Assembly (NCBI RefSeq): GCF_024734895.1
Contig: NZ_CP091430.1
Location: 3,428,501 to 3,492,500, forward strand
Source of the DNA: Paenibacillus spongiae
GTDB lineage: Bacteria > Bacillota > Bacilli > Paenibacillales > Paenibacillaceae
Direction: 5' to 3'
Length of the DNA stretch: 64,000 nt
Made by a program: the position numbers and the translations under genes. The notes beneath the pieces were generated by a model. The model ran no database searches and was not told the DNA's origin. It saw only the letters and a list, made by a program, of their open reading frames with translations. Positions 1-7,920 of the stretch are shown here, piece after piece. How positions within the stretch are numbered: the stretch's first letter is position 1; each line of letters begins with the position of its first letter.

Positions 1-282
1 CATCGTGTCGATCGATGGGCCGATATAAGGGGGACCTGTGCGTACTTCGCAGGCTTCCTTCCAGACCTCAATGGGCAGCCCCAGCTCTCTTGCGGCAGGT
101 GTCGCCGTTTGGAGAGCCCGATGAAGCGGACTGGCTGCAAGTATATCCGGCTTCAGCGCCGCGACCGCACGGCTTACGCTCGCCGCCTGCTGCTCACCGA
201 GCGCGGTTAGCGGCGGATCCGGCATATCAACCGTGCTTATATTCCCTTGAGACTGGCCATGCCTGACGAGAATTAACTCCAT
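1..282 (-). CDS. Histidine phosphatase family protein (3' end cut by window)
   Basis: This is the N-terminal 94 codons of a phosphoglycerate-mutase-like histidine phosphatase; the gene continues beyond position 1. The translation begins MELILVRHGQSQGN, carrying the RHG motif whose His is phosphorylated in this superfamily. Further on, residues S-P-L-H-R-A-LQTA match the second conserved arginine block. The start is the ATG at 282-280, with GAGGAG eight or so bases upstream on the minus strand. Members dephosphorylate small phosphorylated metabolites or act as mutases; the substrate cannot be told from this fragment. Confidence 0.85.
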   Translation of the reverse strand, partial: MELILVRHGQSQGNISTVDMPDPPLTALGEQQAASVSRAVAALKPDILAASPLHRALQTATPAARELGLPIEVWKEACEVRTGPPYIGPSIDTM

Positions 283-672
283 CCGTATTCGCTCCTCATC
301 TTCTATATAGACAAAGAGAAATTGAAATATCAGCCGCTTCGCAGGCAGAATGTTCTTCCGATCGCTGTTGTTCCAGGATTTCTTGAATTCCCCTCATAAG
401 GTTGAAATCAGGGAACAAAGGCGAGCGCTAACGCTTCTTCAGAATCATTCTTCCTGCTTCGCTCCGGATTCATAACAATTCCGTCTATATAACTTTTTCA
501 CTCATTATACAAACTCTGCCAAATTAGAGCAATGACACGAACCGTATCACCTGCCTTTAACTGATGAAATGACGCTCGCTCACAAAGAATTCATTCCATC
601 TATTAATATGACATAAGATGACGTGATTGCAGGTCTATAATGGACGAATAACAAGCGAAAGGAGCAATGATG
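283..672. other. Intergenic region with a candidate dispersed repeat (about 330-470)
   Basis: No convincing gene is seen. The stretch 330-470, read on the minus strand, resembles a short element I associate with Paenibacillus-type genomes, but no second copy was noticed in this window. It contains AGCGCTCGCC and short G-rich arms but no clean terminator. The last 100 bases before the SDR gene are AT-rich and should hold its promoter. Confidence 0.3.
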
Positions 673-1584
673 ATGAAGCCTTTGCATGGCAAAGTAGCTT
701 TGGTGGCAGGAGGAACGCGCGGCGCCGGGCGCGGTATAGCGGTCGAATTAGGGGCGGCCGGTGCCATTGTATATGTGACCGGACGCACGACGCGAACACA
801 GCGCTCCGAGTATAACCGACCTGAAACCATAGAAGAAACCGTAGAACAGATACAAGCGGCAGGAGGTGAAGGCATCGCTGTTCGAGTGGATCATCTTGAA
901 CCCGGTCAGGTTCAAGCTCTGATCGCCCGCATCGAGAAGGAGCAGGGAAGGCTGGATATCCTTGTCAACGATGTGTGGGGTGCCGAGTATATGGCGGAGT
1001 GGAACGTCCCCGTATGGGAGCACTCCCTGGAAGGGGGGCTTCGCATGCTGCGGCTTGCGGTTGGCACGCACATCATAACCAGCCACTATGCACTGCCGCT
1101 ATTAATCCGGAATAAACATGGATTGGTCGTTGAAATGACCGACGGGACGGCCGCGTACAATGATCATAACTATCGTCATTCCTTGTTCTATGATCTGGCC
1201 AAAACCTCCGTTACTCGCATGGCGCGATCGTTATCACATGAGCTGCTGCCTTATCAATGCACGGCGGTTGCCTTGACCCCGGGCTGGATGCGTTCGGAGA
1301 TCATGCTCGATCATTACGGTGTAACGGAGGCAAACTGGCGTGATGCAGCAGAGAAGGAGCCTCATTTTATCATATCGGAAACGCCGCGATATGTAGGACG
1401 TGCCGTCGCCGCTCTGGCCGCAGATCCTGAGGCTGCAAGGTGGAGCGGTCATTCCGTGTCAAGCGGTCAGCTTGCACAGGATTATCATTTCTATGATCTT
1501 GACGGCTCACAGCCAGATTGCTGGCGATATGTGGTCGAAGTGCAGGATGCAGGGAAACCGGCCGATGCTTCAGGGTACCGGTAA
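673..1584 (+). CDS. SDR family NAD(P)-dependent oxidoreductase
   Basis: Short-chain dehydrogenase/reductase, 303 aa from the third of three consecutive ATG codons (667, 670, 673). The AAAGGAG at 658-664 is spaced 8 bases from 673 but only 2 from 667. The Rossmann motif GGTRGAGRG lies near residue 13 and TGRT near 38, and the catalytic YxxxK is seen as YDLAK near residue 178. The usual NNAG is NDVWG, and the canonical active-site serine region reads EMTDGT, so Thr may replace Ser. The protein is longer than classical SDRs (about 250 aa), with extra C-terminal sequence, resembling the DHRS1-like group. It stands alone, and its substrate is unknown. Confidence 0.85.
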   Translation: MKPLHGKVALVAGGTRGAGRGIAVELGAAGAIVYVTGRTTRTQRSEYNRPETIEETVEQIQAAGGEGIAVRVDHLEPGQVQALIARIEKEQGRLDILVNDVWGAEYMAEWNVPVWEHSLEGGLRMLRLAVGTHIITSHYALPLLIRNKHGLVVEMTDGTAAYNDHNYRHSLFYDLAKTSVTRMARSLSHELLPYQCTAVALTPGWMRSEIMLDHYGVTEANWRDAAEKEPHFIISETPRYVGRAVAALAADPEAARWSGHSVSSGQLAQDYHFYDLDGSQPDCWRYVVEVQDAGKPADASGYR

Positions 1585-1725
1585 TCTAACCTTAATGAAT
1601 ACCTGTGTAAATCGGACAAGAATAGCATATCCTTCGCTTCGCATTGCTGGTAAAATAAAACCAGATAATGGTCGATATTACCATCATAGAGACTGCCAAT
1701 GAAATGTAAATAGGAGGAATACACA

Positions 1726-2163
1726 TTGGTAAGTATTGAACAGTTTACACAAGTGCGAAGCGAAAAGCTTGAATCTGTTCCGTTAATGGGGTTTCTCGGC
1801 GAAATCCTGGCTGATGAGCGTCAACTATTCGACCGGCTGAAGCAAAGCATCGACATGTTGTTTTCGAACCGGAGCGTCGATCAATACTTAGTCATTTTGC
1901 CCGGACTCCGGCCGCTTGCAGCTATTGAAGCGGTAGACTCGCAGACGGTTCCTGAAGGAATGACGTTGTTCACGATACCTGAGGACAACTATGTCATTTT
2001 TAGATTCGAGGAGAAGTTTGTTGGCGATTTTTGGAATACGGTATGTACGAGCGAGAACCAAGCCAAATACAGAATTGATTTATCCAAACCGCGATTTGAA
2101 CGCTTTACAGCCATGCTACAGTCTATAGGAATAACGGAATGGTATATTCCAGCGATGAGTTAA
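1726..2163 (+). CDS. Small hypothetical protein, possibly GyrI-like effector-binding fold
   Basis: A 145-aa protein starting at TTG 1726, placed six bases after a clear AGGAGG. No signal peptide or membrane segment is seen. The C-terminal half (IPEDNYVIFRFEEK, then P-x-F-E-R-F and EWYIPA at the end) is vaguely like GyrI-like small-molecule binding domains, but the match is weak and I do not claim the family. It is monocistronic, followed by a strong terminator at 2192-2217. Confidence 0.65.
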   Translation: MVSIEQFTQVRSEKLESVPLMGFLGEILADERQLFDRLKQSIDMLFSNRSVDQYLVILPGLRPLAAIEAVDSQTVPEGMTLFTIPEDNYVIFRFEEKFVGDFWNTVCTSENQAKYRIDLSKPRFERFTAMLQSIGITEWYIPAMS

Positions 2164-2191
2164 TTACATGACTATATATTCCAATGTCCAA

Positions 2192-2217
2192 AAACCGCGT
2201 AAATCGCGGTTTTTTTT
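2192..2217 (+). terminator. Rho-independent terminator
   Basis: An 8-bp stem AAACCGCG/CGCGGTTT with a 5-base loop runs straight into a T tract, 30 bases after the preceding stop codon. Confidence 0.9.
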
Positions 2218-2450
2218 ATTTTTTCGTCCTGCACGGAGAGCAAACTCATTCCGATTAATTCACACCTAATTCATACCTATATCATTATATTGAATATAAG
2301 CAATTCGAAAGGTGGAGGATGGCTCATTCAAAAGAGATTATAACTCGAACCAATGATAAGCAAGTAACCTCAAGGTGGTCTTCGAAAGGACATGTGTCTG
2401 AAAATGCTGCATGATCGCAGAACGAATTCTTTTCCAAGGGAGGTAATATT
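2218..2450 (+). other. Upstream region of the solute-binding protein gene
   Basis: An AT-rich promoter region. It holds a 31-codon open frame (2319-2414) whose ATG directly abuts GGAGG, too close for good initiation, so I do not call it a gene. Nothing else is recognised. Confidence 0.35.
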
Positions 2451-3782
2451 GTGAATCATCGTCTCTACCGATTCTTTGTCGTACTCGTCATATCAGTATT
2501 TGTTGTCACTGCCTGCTCATCCAGTCCGTCCTCTAAAGAGGAAGAGGGTGGAGAGAAGAAAGAAGCAGTGGAGAAGGACAAAGAAAGCTTTGTTGCCGAC
2601 ATCAAACTGCTGCGCGCCTGGGGCGGTATCGAAGAATTTAACAAGCTGGTCGAGGACTTCAACAAGGATTATCCGAATATTAAAGTGGAGGTCATGGAGC
2701 AGGCCTATACCGATTTGCCTGCATTAATCGCTGCCGGTATCGTTCCCGATCTCGTAGGGATGGTCGGACATATGCCGGAGTGGGTGGAGAACGGCGTTCT
2801 GGAGGAATTGACGGATTATATCGAAGTCGACCCGCAAGTAAATCCGGATACGTTCTACGAAGTGGCCTATAAGCGATCCATAACGCCGGACGGGAAAATA
2901 TGGGGTCTGCCTTGGCTGGTCGATCCGAATTTTGCCTTGATGGTGAACAAAACGATTCTCGATGAGTATGGGATTACCGAAGTTCCTGAGCTGAATACAT
3001 TGCAGGATGTCGGAAATTTTCTGCGCAACTTCTGGGTTGTAAGAGACGGCAAGCAAGTGATGACGACGTTTAAGCCTCATGATGAAACCTATAACCCAGT
3101 CAATAGTTTGCAGACATGGTCCTATGCCAATGGAGCTTATACCACTACTTTCTATAACCCGGAGACACGCAAGGTGAGCTTTAATGATCCGAAGATTGTA
3201 GAGGCCTTGGAGTGGATCGTTCAATTCAAGCGGGAAAATATTGACGATGCGCGTCTGGCGGAGATTCAATCCTCATTGCCGGAAGGGATGAACCGGTTTC
3301 AAGCGGGCAAAGCTGCCGTCATGGTGCAAACAGCGGGCGACCTGCGAAACCACTACAAGCTCAATCCGGAGGAAATCGAGATTATTCCGATGCCCAAGCA
3401 ATCCATATGGGCCGGCGGCTGGAGCTTCGGCATGACGGCCGGAGGGAAGAACAAGGAAGCGGCTTGGGAGTTTTTGAAATGGATTACGGCAACGAATGAA
3501 GGGGCCGAATCGACTTTAAAGCACTTTAGCGTCCTTTCAGGCAAAGCCGAAAACCCATATTTGGATGAACAGGCCAAGACCGATCCTGTATATGCAGCCT
3601 TCAAGGATGTGCTGAAGTCGGCGGAGCGCGGCCATCTATGGACATGGATCCCGGTGGATTGGACAGGGGAGTTTATTGCGAAGTGGAGTGAAGTGATGAA
3701 CGGTAATTTGGAGCCGAAAGCGTTCTTGGATCATATGACAACTTACATTCAAGCCTTGATTGATGAGAAGTATAAACCTTAA
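2451..3782 (+). CDS. ABC transporter solute-binding lipoprotein (SBP family 1), orphan
   Basis: A 443-aa extracellular solute-binding protein for a carbohydrate or related ligand. GTG start at 2451, seven bases after AAGGGAGGT. The signal peptide ends in the lipobox VTAC near residue 22, followed by a Ser/Glu/Lys-rich linker. The mature part has the family-1 pattern (QAGKAAVMVQTAGDL; then AGGWSFGMTAGGKNKEAAWEFLKWIT). No permease or ATPase genes are adjacent; instead a PhyH dioxygenase gene follows 61 bases downstream, apparently co-transcribed. It may use permeases encoded elsewhere, or the downstream LplB-type pair. Confidence 0.9.
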   Translation: MNHRLYRFFVVLVISVFVVTACSSSPSSKEEEGGEKKEAVEKDKESFVADIKLLRAWGGIEEFNKLVEDFNKDYPNIKVEVMEQAYTDLPALIAAGIVPDLVGMVGHMPEWVENGVLEELTDYIEVDPQVNPDTFYEVAYKRSITPDGKIWGLPWLVDPNFALMVNKTILDEYGITEVPELNTLQDVGNFLRNFWVVRDGKQVMTTFKPHDETYNPVNSLQTWSYANGAYTTTFYNPETRKVSFNDPKIVEALEWIVQFKRENIDDARLAEIQSSLPEGMNRFQAGKAAVMVQTAGDLRNHYKLNPEEIEIIPMPKQSIWAGGWSFGMTAGGKNKEAAWEFLKWITATNEGAESTLKHFSVLSGKAENPYLDEQAKTDPVYAAFKDVLKSAERGHLWTWIPVDWTGEFIAKWSEVMNGNLEPKAFLDHMTTYIQALIDEKYKP

Positions 3783-3843
3783 TATGAATAAAGGACGGTA
3801 ATCAGTCATCCATGAACAATTCCAGCAGGGAGGTATGTTAAGG

Positions 3844-4605
3844 ATGTTATCGCAGGAGCAGGTTCGCTTTTTTCAAGAGAATGGCTATCTGATTGTCGAA
3901 GATTTCTATACCCGTGAACAAATCGCGGCGTATAAAGAGGCGTTGGAAGAAACAAGACATGCGAAAGGCGAGCATTCATTCGTCCATAACCAAGGCGGCC
4001 CTTACAGCATGTATGAGCAGAAGGTGAATCTGTGGCGAGATTTCCCCAGAATCCGCGAGCTTACATTTGATCCGAGACGTGCGGAAATGGTTAAACAGCT
4101 GACAGGTTCAACGGAAATCCGATTATTCCACGACCATTATTTGATCAAGCCTGCGATGGATTCCCGCGCATCCAACTGGCATCAGGATCAGCCCGTTTGG
4201 CCAATGTCTGAAGACGGTCCAGTTAACTGTTGGATACCGTTCCAGGACGTGACCGTACATAACGGAGCCATGGCTTATGTTGCAGGCTCTCACCGGTGGG
4301 GAACGGTCAAATTTAAGGCGAACCGCGAGGACGAGCAGATTGAAGTGGAAGGCAAGACGTCCGGCGAAACGAAAATCGTGCCGGTTCCGATCCGAGCAGG
4401 CAGCTTCCTGCTTCATCATGGCATGACTTTGCATTATGCTTATCCGAACAAAAGCGAGGAGCCGAGATATGCCATGACGGTCATCTATCTTCCCGAATGG
4501 ACGACGTATAACGGCAATAAGCATCCGGTGACAGAAGGGCTCAGCCTGACGAAGGGCCAGCATTTCGAACACGACATGTTTCCTGTTCTGACTAGCGCCG
4601 GTTGA
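3844..4605 (+). CDS. Phytanoyl-CoA dioxygenase (PhyH) family protein
   Basis: Fe(II)/2-oxoglutarate-dependent oxygenase of the PhyH family, 253 aa. The start chosen is ATG 3844, ten bases from AGGGAGG, rather than ATG 3835, only one base from it. The N-terminus (SQEQVRFFQENGYLIVEDF) is typical. The metal-binding HxD is seen as NWHQDQP near residue 113; the distal His is in LLHHGMTLHYAYPN, and the 2-oxoglutarate-binding Arg in EEPRYAMT. It hydroxylates an unknown small molecule in the cytoplasm. It follows the SBP gene and converges on two further PhyH genes. Confidence 0.87.
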   Translation: MLSQEQVRFFQENGYLIVEDFYTREQIAAYKEALEETRHAKGEHSFVHNQGGPYSMYEQKVNLWRDFPRIRELTFDPRRAEMVKQLTGSTEIRLFHDHYLIKPAMDSRASNWHQDQPVWPMSEDGPVNCWIPFQDVTVHNGAMAYVAGSHRWGTVKFKANREDEQIEVEGKTSGETKIVPVPIRAGSFLLHHGMTLHYAYPNKSEEPRYAMTVIYLPEWTTYNGNKHPVTEGLSLTKGQHFEHDMFPVLTSAG

Positions 4606-4730
4606 GCATGCATGTAAGCGGTTGCCGATTCTGCATCTCAATTGGGCAGGAGAGCGGCGGCCGGAGCGTGGTGTTAACAGGTAAACGGTGCGTATAGGGA
4701 CGGGTAACCGATTCCGCAAGCAAAGAAACA

Positions 4731-4763
4731 CAAACCGCTCAGATGATGAATCTGAGCGGTTTG
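4731..4763 (-). terminator. Strong hairpin terminator between convergent PhyH genes
   Basis: A 14-bp perfect stem (4731-4744 with 4750-4763) and 5-base loop. On the minus strand it is followed by TGTTTCTTTG, so it best serves the minus-strand gene ending at 4788. It can also block read-through from the plus strand. Confidence 0.8.
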
Positions 4764-4787
4764 TATGTTATTCCGCTGGGCCGTATC

Positions 4788-5624
4788 TTACCATTCCCAA
4801 GGCATCTTCACGGGGTAGCCGATTTTCTCGGTACGAAGAAGCTGACGGGAGCGTTTTGGCAGCTTGTCGTAATCTTCCTTCGGAATTTGGATTTGATAGC
4901 CGCTGCCGAACCAGTCTCGGTTGTAGATCAGGGCGATGTTGGTTCTGCGGTAGTCCGACCGGTTAGGCGTGCCGCGGTGCCACATGCGGATGTCGCGAAT
5001 GACGATGGAGCCGGCGGACATCAGTACTTTCTCGGAATGCATGTATTCGGCCGCTCTTACAATATGCATGTGGGGATTGATTACGCCGCCCAGCGTATCT
5101 TGATTCGCGCGGTCACCGTGCATATGCGTGCCTCCCGGCCAAATTTCCAGCGGTCCGTTCTCTTCCGTCGTATCCACAAGCGGAATGTTCATCACGAGAC
5201 AGAACACCGGCAGGGGAGTGGACAAATCCGGGAATAGCGGGTTAATGTCGCAATGAACGGCTTGATAATCCGATCCGGGCATCGGCGTGTCGGATGCGAA
5301 GTAGGTCAGCTTGCTGTACTCGCCCAGCAGACCGTCGATGATGGACATTGCGATGGGATGCTCAATGATGGATGCATCGCTGAATGGCGCTTGGAACGGA
5401 AGATGCATTTGGGCCCGTTTCGTGCCGGTATTATAGCCTCTCTTCTCAATATATTCATCAAACATGGGGTCGAATGCGGCACGCAGCTCAGCCATTTGCT
5501 CGTCGCCGTAAACTTTATCGAGTACGATGTAGCCGTTTGCTTTTACTTGCTCAATGGCAATCTCAAGTTTCTCCGGATCCAGACGTCCGTTTTTGATTTC
5601 TTCTGGCGTCAACGTCATTTTCAT
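4788..5624 (-). CDS. Phytanoyl-CoA dioxygenase (PhyH) family protein
   Basis: A second PhyH-family 2-oxoglutarate-dependent oxygenase, 278 aa, starting at ATG 5624 behind GGAGGT. HxD is seen as AVHCDINPLFPD near residue 144, and the distal His/Arg pair in MWHRGTPNRSDYRRTN near residue 215. There is an N-terminal helical extension (TPEEIKNGRLDPEKLEIAIEQVKANGYIVLDKVY). It lies 39 bases downstream of the third PhyH gene on the same strand, so the two are probably co-transcribed. The substrate is unknown. Confidence 0.87.
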   Translation of the reverse strand: MKMTLTPEEIKNGRLDPEKLEIAIEQVKANGYIVLDKVYGDEQMAELRAAFDPMFDEYIEKRGYNTGTKRAQMHLPFQAPFSDASIIEHPIAMSIIDGLLGEYSKLTYFASDTPMPGSDYQAVHCDINPLFPDLSTPLPVFCLVMNIPLVDTTEENGPLEIWPGGTHMHGDRANQDTLGGVINPHMHIVRAAEYMHSEKVLMSAGSIVIRDIRMWHRGTPNRSDYRRTNIALIYNRDWFGSGYQIQIPKEDYDKLPKRSRQLLRTEKIGYPVKMPWEW

Positions 5625-5663
5625 GATTCGTTACCTCCATAGCCCTTTAAGGGTTCGTTATTG

Positions 5664-6512
5664 TTATGTCTTCTTGGAATATGCAACAGGGAAATACTCA
5701 TTGTCAAACACTTGGCCTTCTTTCGGCCTTGGGCCGAGAAGTCGGATATTGTCTACATTAAACCCGCGGTTCTGGTAAGCTGTACCGTGAGGCATGAGAT
5801 GCGCGACGACGGACAGGCGCGGCTCTTCGGAATAGTTCTGTCCCGAACCGTGAATCGTTAAGGAATGATGGAAGCTGACTTGCCCCGCCTTAAGCAGCAT
5901 AGGCACTTCTTTCCACTCCTTGCCCGATTCTGCGGCAATCCTTGCTTTGACCGACTCCAGATCCCGATTGAAGAAAGCGTCGCTGCCTTCGAGAAGTCCC
6001 CATTCATGCGAGCCGGGAACGACGGACATGCAGCCGTTCGTAAGATCGGTATCCTGAAGGGCGATCCAGGCCGTCACCAGATTCTCAGTATTGGTGCAGC
6101 GCCAGTAAATATAGTCCTGGTGCCAGCCGACATTCCCCGATGCCTGGGCATCTTTATCCTTAATGCCGGTGCCCGGCTTATGGATGACTTGGTCATACCA
6201 GAGCCGGGCTTCTGAGCTTTCCATCAGACCGGCCGCGATGCGGCCAAGTACAGGGTTCGTAACCGTTTTCCGAATGGTATCGTTAATCCACCAAGAATTG
6301 TCGATCTTTCGAAGCAGCTTCGGATTGTTGCTCGGACGCCATTCATCCAGCGGAAATCCGTCTCCGTCATAATCGAATGACCAGATGCGGTCATGGGCTT
6401 GGCGCATTTCCTCGATTTCTTGTTCGTCGAACAGTACCGGACTGATCCAATACCCATTCGTCTTGTAAAATTCGATATCTTCCTGCGTTATTTGTCCGAT
6501 TGAATCCTTCAT
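5664..6512 (-). CDS. Phytanoyl-CoA dioxygenase (PhyH) family protein
   Basis: A third PhyH-family oxygenase, 282 aa, ATG at 6512 with GAGGGATG upstream. HxD is seen as GWHQDYIYW near residue 131; the distal His in SFHHSLTIHGSGQN near 220 and the cofactor Arg in EEPRLSVVAH. It is the first gene of a two-gene minus-strand unit, divergent from the AraC regulator, which is its likely controller. The three PhyH proteins differ clearly from one another, suggesting separate steps or substrates rather than a recent duplication. Confidence 0.87.
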   Translation of the reverse strand: MKDSIGQITQEDIEFYKTNGYWISPVLFDEQEIEEMRQAHDRIWSFDYDGDGFPLDEWRPSNNPKLLRKIDNSWWINDTIRKTVTNPVLGRIAAGLMESSEARLWYDQVIHKPGTGIKDKDAQASGNVGWHQDYIYWRCTNTENLVTAWIALQDTDLTNGCMSVVPGSHEWGLLEGSDAFFNRDLESVKARIAAESGKEWKEVPMLLKAGQVSFHHSLTIHGSGQNYSEEPRLSVVAHLMPHGTAYQNRGFNVDNIRLLGPRPKEGQVFDNEYFPVAYSKKT

Positions 6513-6554
6513 GCTTCACATCCCTCTTCCAGATCGTCATTTCTTATCAACTCA

Positions 6555-6618
6555 GATTGTATTATAATTCGATTTCGGTCTGCCGGATTGTATAATCAAT
6601 TCGCGATTTGTATAATTG
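6555..6618. promoter_or_regulatory. Three GATTGTATAAT-like repeats in the divergent PhyH/AraC promoter
   Basis: GATTGTATTATAATTCG (6555), GATTGTATAATC (6586) and GATTTGTATAATTG (6605) are direct repeats between the divergent starts. The pair at 6585-6622, read in reverse, is nearly the same as TTACAATTTTACAAAT...CAATTATACAAT at 7660-7693 before the ABC operon. This is a candidate AraC operator; parts may also serve as -10 boxes. Confidence 0.5.
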
Positions 6619-6642
6619 TAATAAAAAAAGTGGTGGATATGA

Positions 6643-7488
6643 TTGAGAGAGCAGCAATCGAATTCGGTTTCACATTTAAGGGCGCTCATCGAATTATTCG
6701 ATCTGGAATGGCACAGGTTTTCTTTTCCTTCCTACGGATTCTGGCGAAACAGGGGATGGGAGGGGCCAAGCTCAGGGTGTGAATTGAATTTCTATACCCG
6801 GGGAGAGAACACGGTCACGCAAGACAATCGAACGATATCCTTTAAACAGGGCGATCTCTTCTACGCGCCGGATACGATTCGCCTCAGCGCTTGCAGCGAC
6901 GGATCGTTCGACTTGTATTACTTAGGGTTTCAGTTTGACTCTGAAGATTTGAATGAACGAATGCGCCATTTATTAGATCAATTAGATATTGGGAAGGTTC
7001 CGCTATCGATGCCAGGGCTCCAAGCCGACTTCCGCGTTCTGATGACCGAGCTTCGCATGAATCGTGAAATCTCGATTATGGCGAAGCTTTATTTTCTTCA
7101 AATCTTCATGAAGCTATATACGAACCAAGTCCAGAGCACTGGATCACGCAACAAGAACGAACAAATTGTTCGTCAGGTCATCGAAGACATCCAGGAGCGG
7201 GTGGACGACGGAGGAAAGATATTGCTGCCGGCCATAGCCAAACGCCATTCACTTAACGAACGGTACTTGAACCTGATTTTCAAATCGGTGACGGGTACAA
7301 CGATCGGCAAGTATATCCTCTCTATACGAATTGAGAGAGCGAAGCGTCTTCTCGAAACCACATCGATGCCGATCACGGAAATCGCGATCGCCACCGGCTT
7401 TTACGACGGCGCGCATTTCTCCAAAGCATTCAAAGCGAGCGAGAAGGTGACGCCGCAGGAGTACCATAAGCAGCATGCTTATTTGTAA
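6643..7488 (+). CDS. AraC family transcriptional regulator
   Basis: 281-aa AraC-type regulator. TTG start at 6643, with GGTGGAT just upstream. Residues about 40-100 form a cupin-like sensory region (LNFYTRGENTVTQDNRTISF, then GDLFYAPDTIRL). Residues about 165-280 hold two helix-turn-helix units ending in EIAIATGFYDGAHFSKAFKASEKVTPQEYHKQH, the AraC signature. It is divergent from two PhyH genes and precedes an ABC importer operon; repeats at 6555-6618 and 7660-7693 suggest it controls both. The effector is unknown, probably a sugar-like ligand. Confidence 0.88.
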   Translation: MREQQSNSVSHLRALIELFDLEWHRFSFPSYGFWRNRGWEGPSSGCELNFYTRGENTVTQDNRTISFKQGDLFYAPDTIRLSACSDGSFDLYYLGFQFDSEDLNERMRHLLDQLDIGKVPLSMPGLQADFRVLMTELRMNREISIMAKLYFLQIFMKLYTNQVQSTGSRNKNEQIVRQVIEDIQERVDDGGKILLPAIAKRHSLNERYLNLIFKSVTGTTIGKYILSIRIERAKRLLETTSMPITEIAIATGFYDGAHFSKAFKASEKVTPQEYHKQHAYL

Positions 7489-7597
7489 ATCTCTTCTATA
7501 TGGTCAAGAAGTAGGGTTGCATGAAATCGAACTTCTATATAGCATTTGTGGACAAACTGGGCGTTGCTGCGTGTTGCGCCGTTTCCGCTGGTATAAC

Positions 7598-7658
7598 ACG
7601 GGAATCGGGCGCTTCAGATGCAAGCCCGGTTTGTTCCCGTTTGTCCGCCTTTTTTCAT
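7598..7658 (+). terminator. Terminator after the AraC gene
   Basis: Stacked stems CGGGAA/TTCCCG (7599-7604, 7634-7639) and CGGGC/GCCCG (7606-7610, 7624-7628), followed by a T run at 7650-7655. Confidence 0.7.
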
Positions 7659-7659
7659 G

Positions 7660-7693
7660 TTACAATTTTACAAATGATGCGCAATTATACAAT
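7660..7693. promoter_or_regulatory. Candidate AraC-type operator before the ABC importer operon
   Basis: TTACAATTTTACAAAT followed by CAATTATACAAT. The same arrangement occurs inverted at 6585-6622 in the promoter of the neighbouring AraC gene. A TATAAT at 7714-7719 lies just downstream and is the probable -10 box. Confidence 0.45.
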
Positions 7694-7794
7694 ACTGTGA
7701 CCGAAATGTGAACTATAATGCGAGCAGGTATAAGCTAGATATCCTCATCGAGAAGGAGCGTAGAAATGTTCAAGGGCAAATACGATTCTCATTT

Positions 7795-7811
7795 TGTTAA
7801 GCGCTTACAAT
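7795..7811. promoter_or_regulatory. Possible catabolite-responsive (cre-like) site
   Basis: TTGTTAAGCGCTTACAA contains the palindromic AAGCGCTT core seen in CcpA cre sites, but departs from the consensus in its outer bases. It lies about 110 bases before the solute-binding protein start and inside a 19-residue open frame (7766-7825) that has a good ribosome binding site but no recognisable product. Confidence 0.3.
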
Positions 7812-7920
7812 TTCAAGCGAAGTAAAGCTTTAGCAGCATCCATGGAAGACAAGACAATACGTATTGCCGCAGTAAAGAATAAAGAAACGGGCCGATGGGC
7901 TCGTACAGGGGGAAATCCGC

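Noticed and set aside
2319..2414. 31-residue open frame before the first binding protein gene
   Set aside because: GGAGG touches the ATG directly, and the peptide shows no recognisable feature; kept only as a note.
7766..7825. 19-residue open frame with a good ribosome site before the ABC operon
   Set aside because: Too short to judge as a gene; it may be a leader peptide, but there is no paired attenuator after it.
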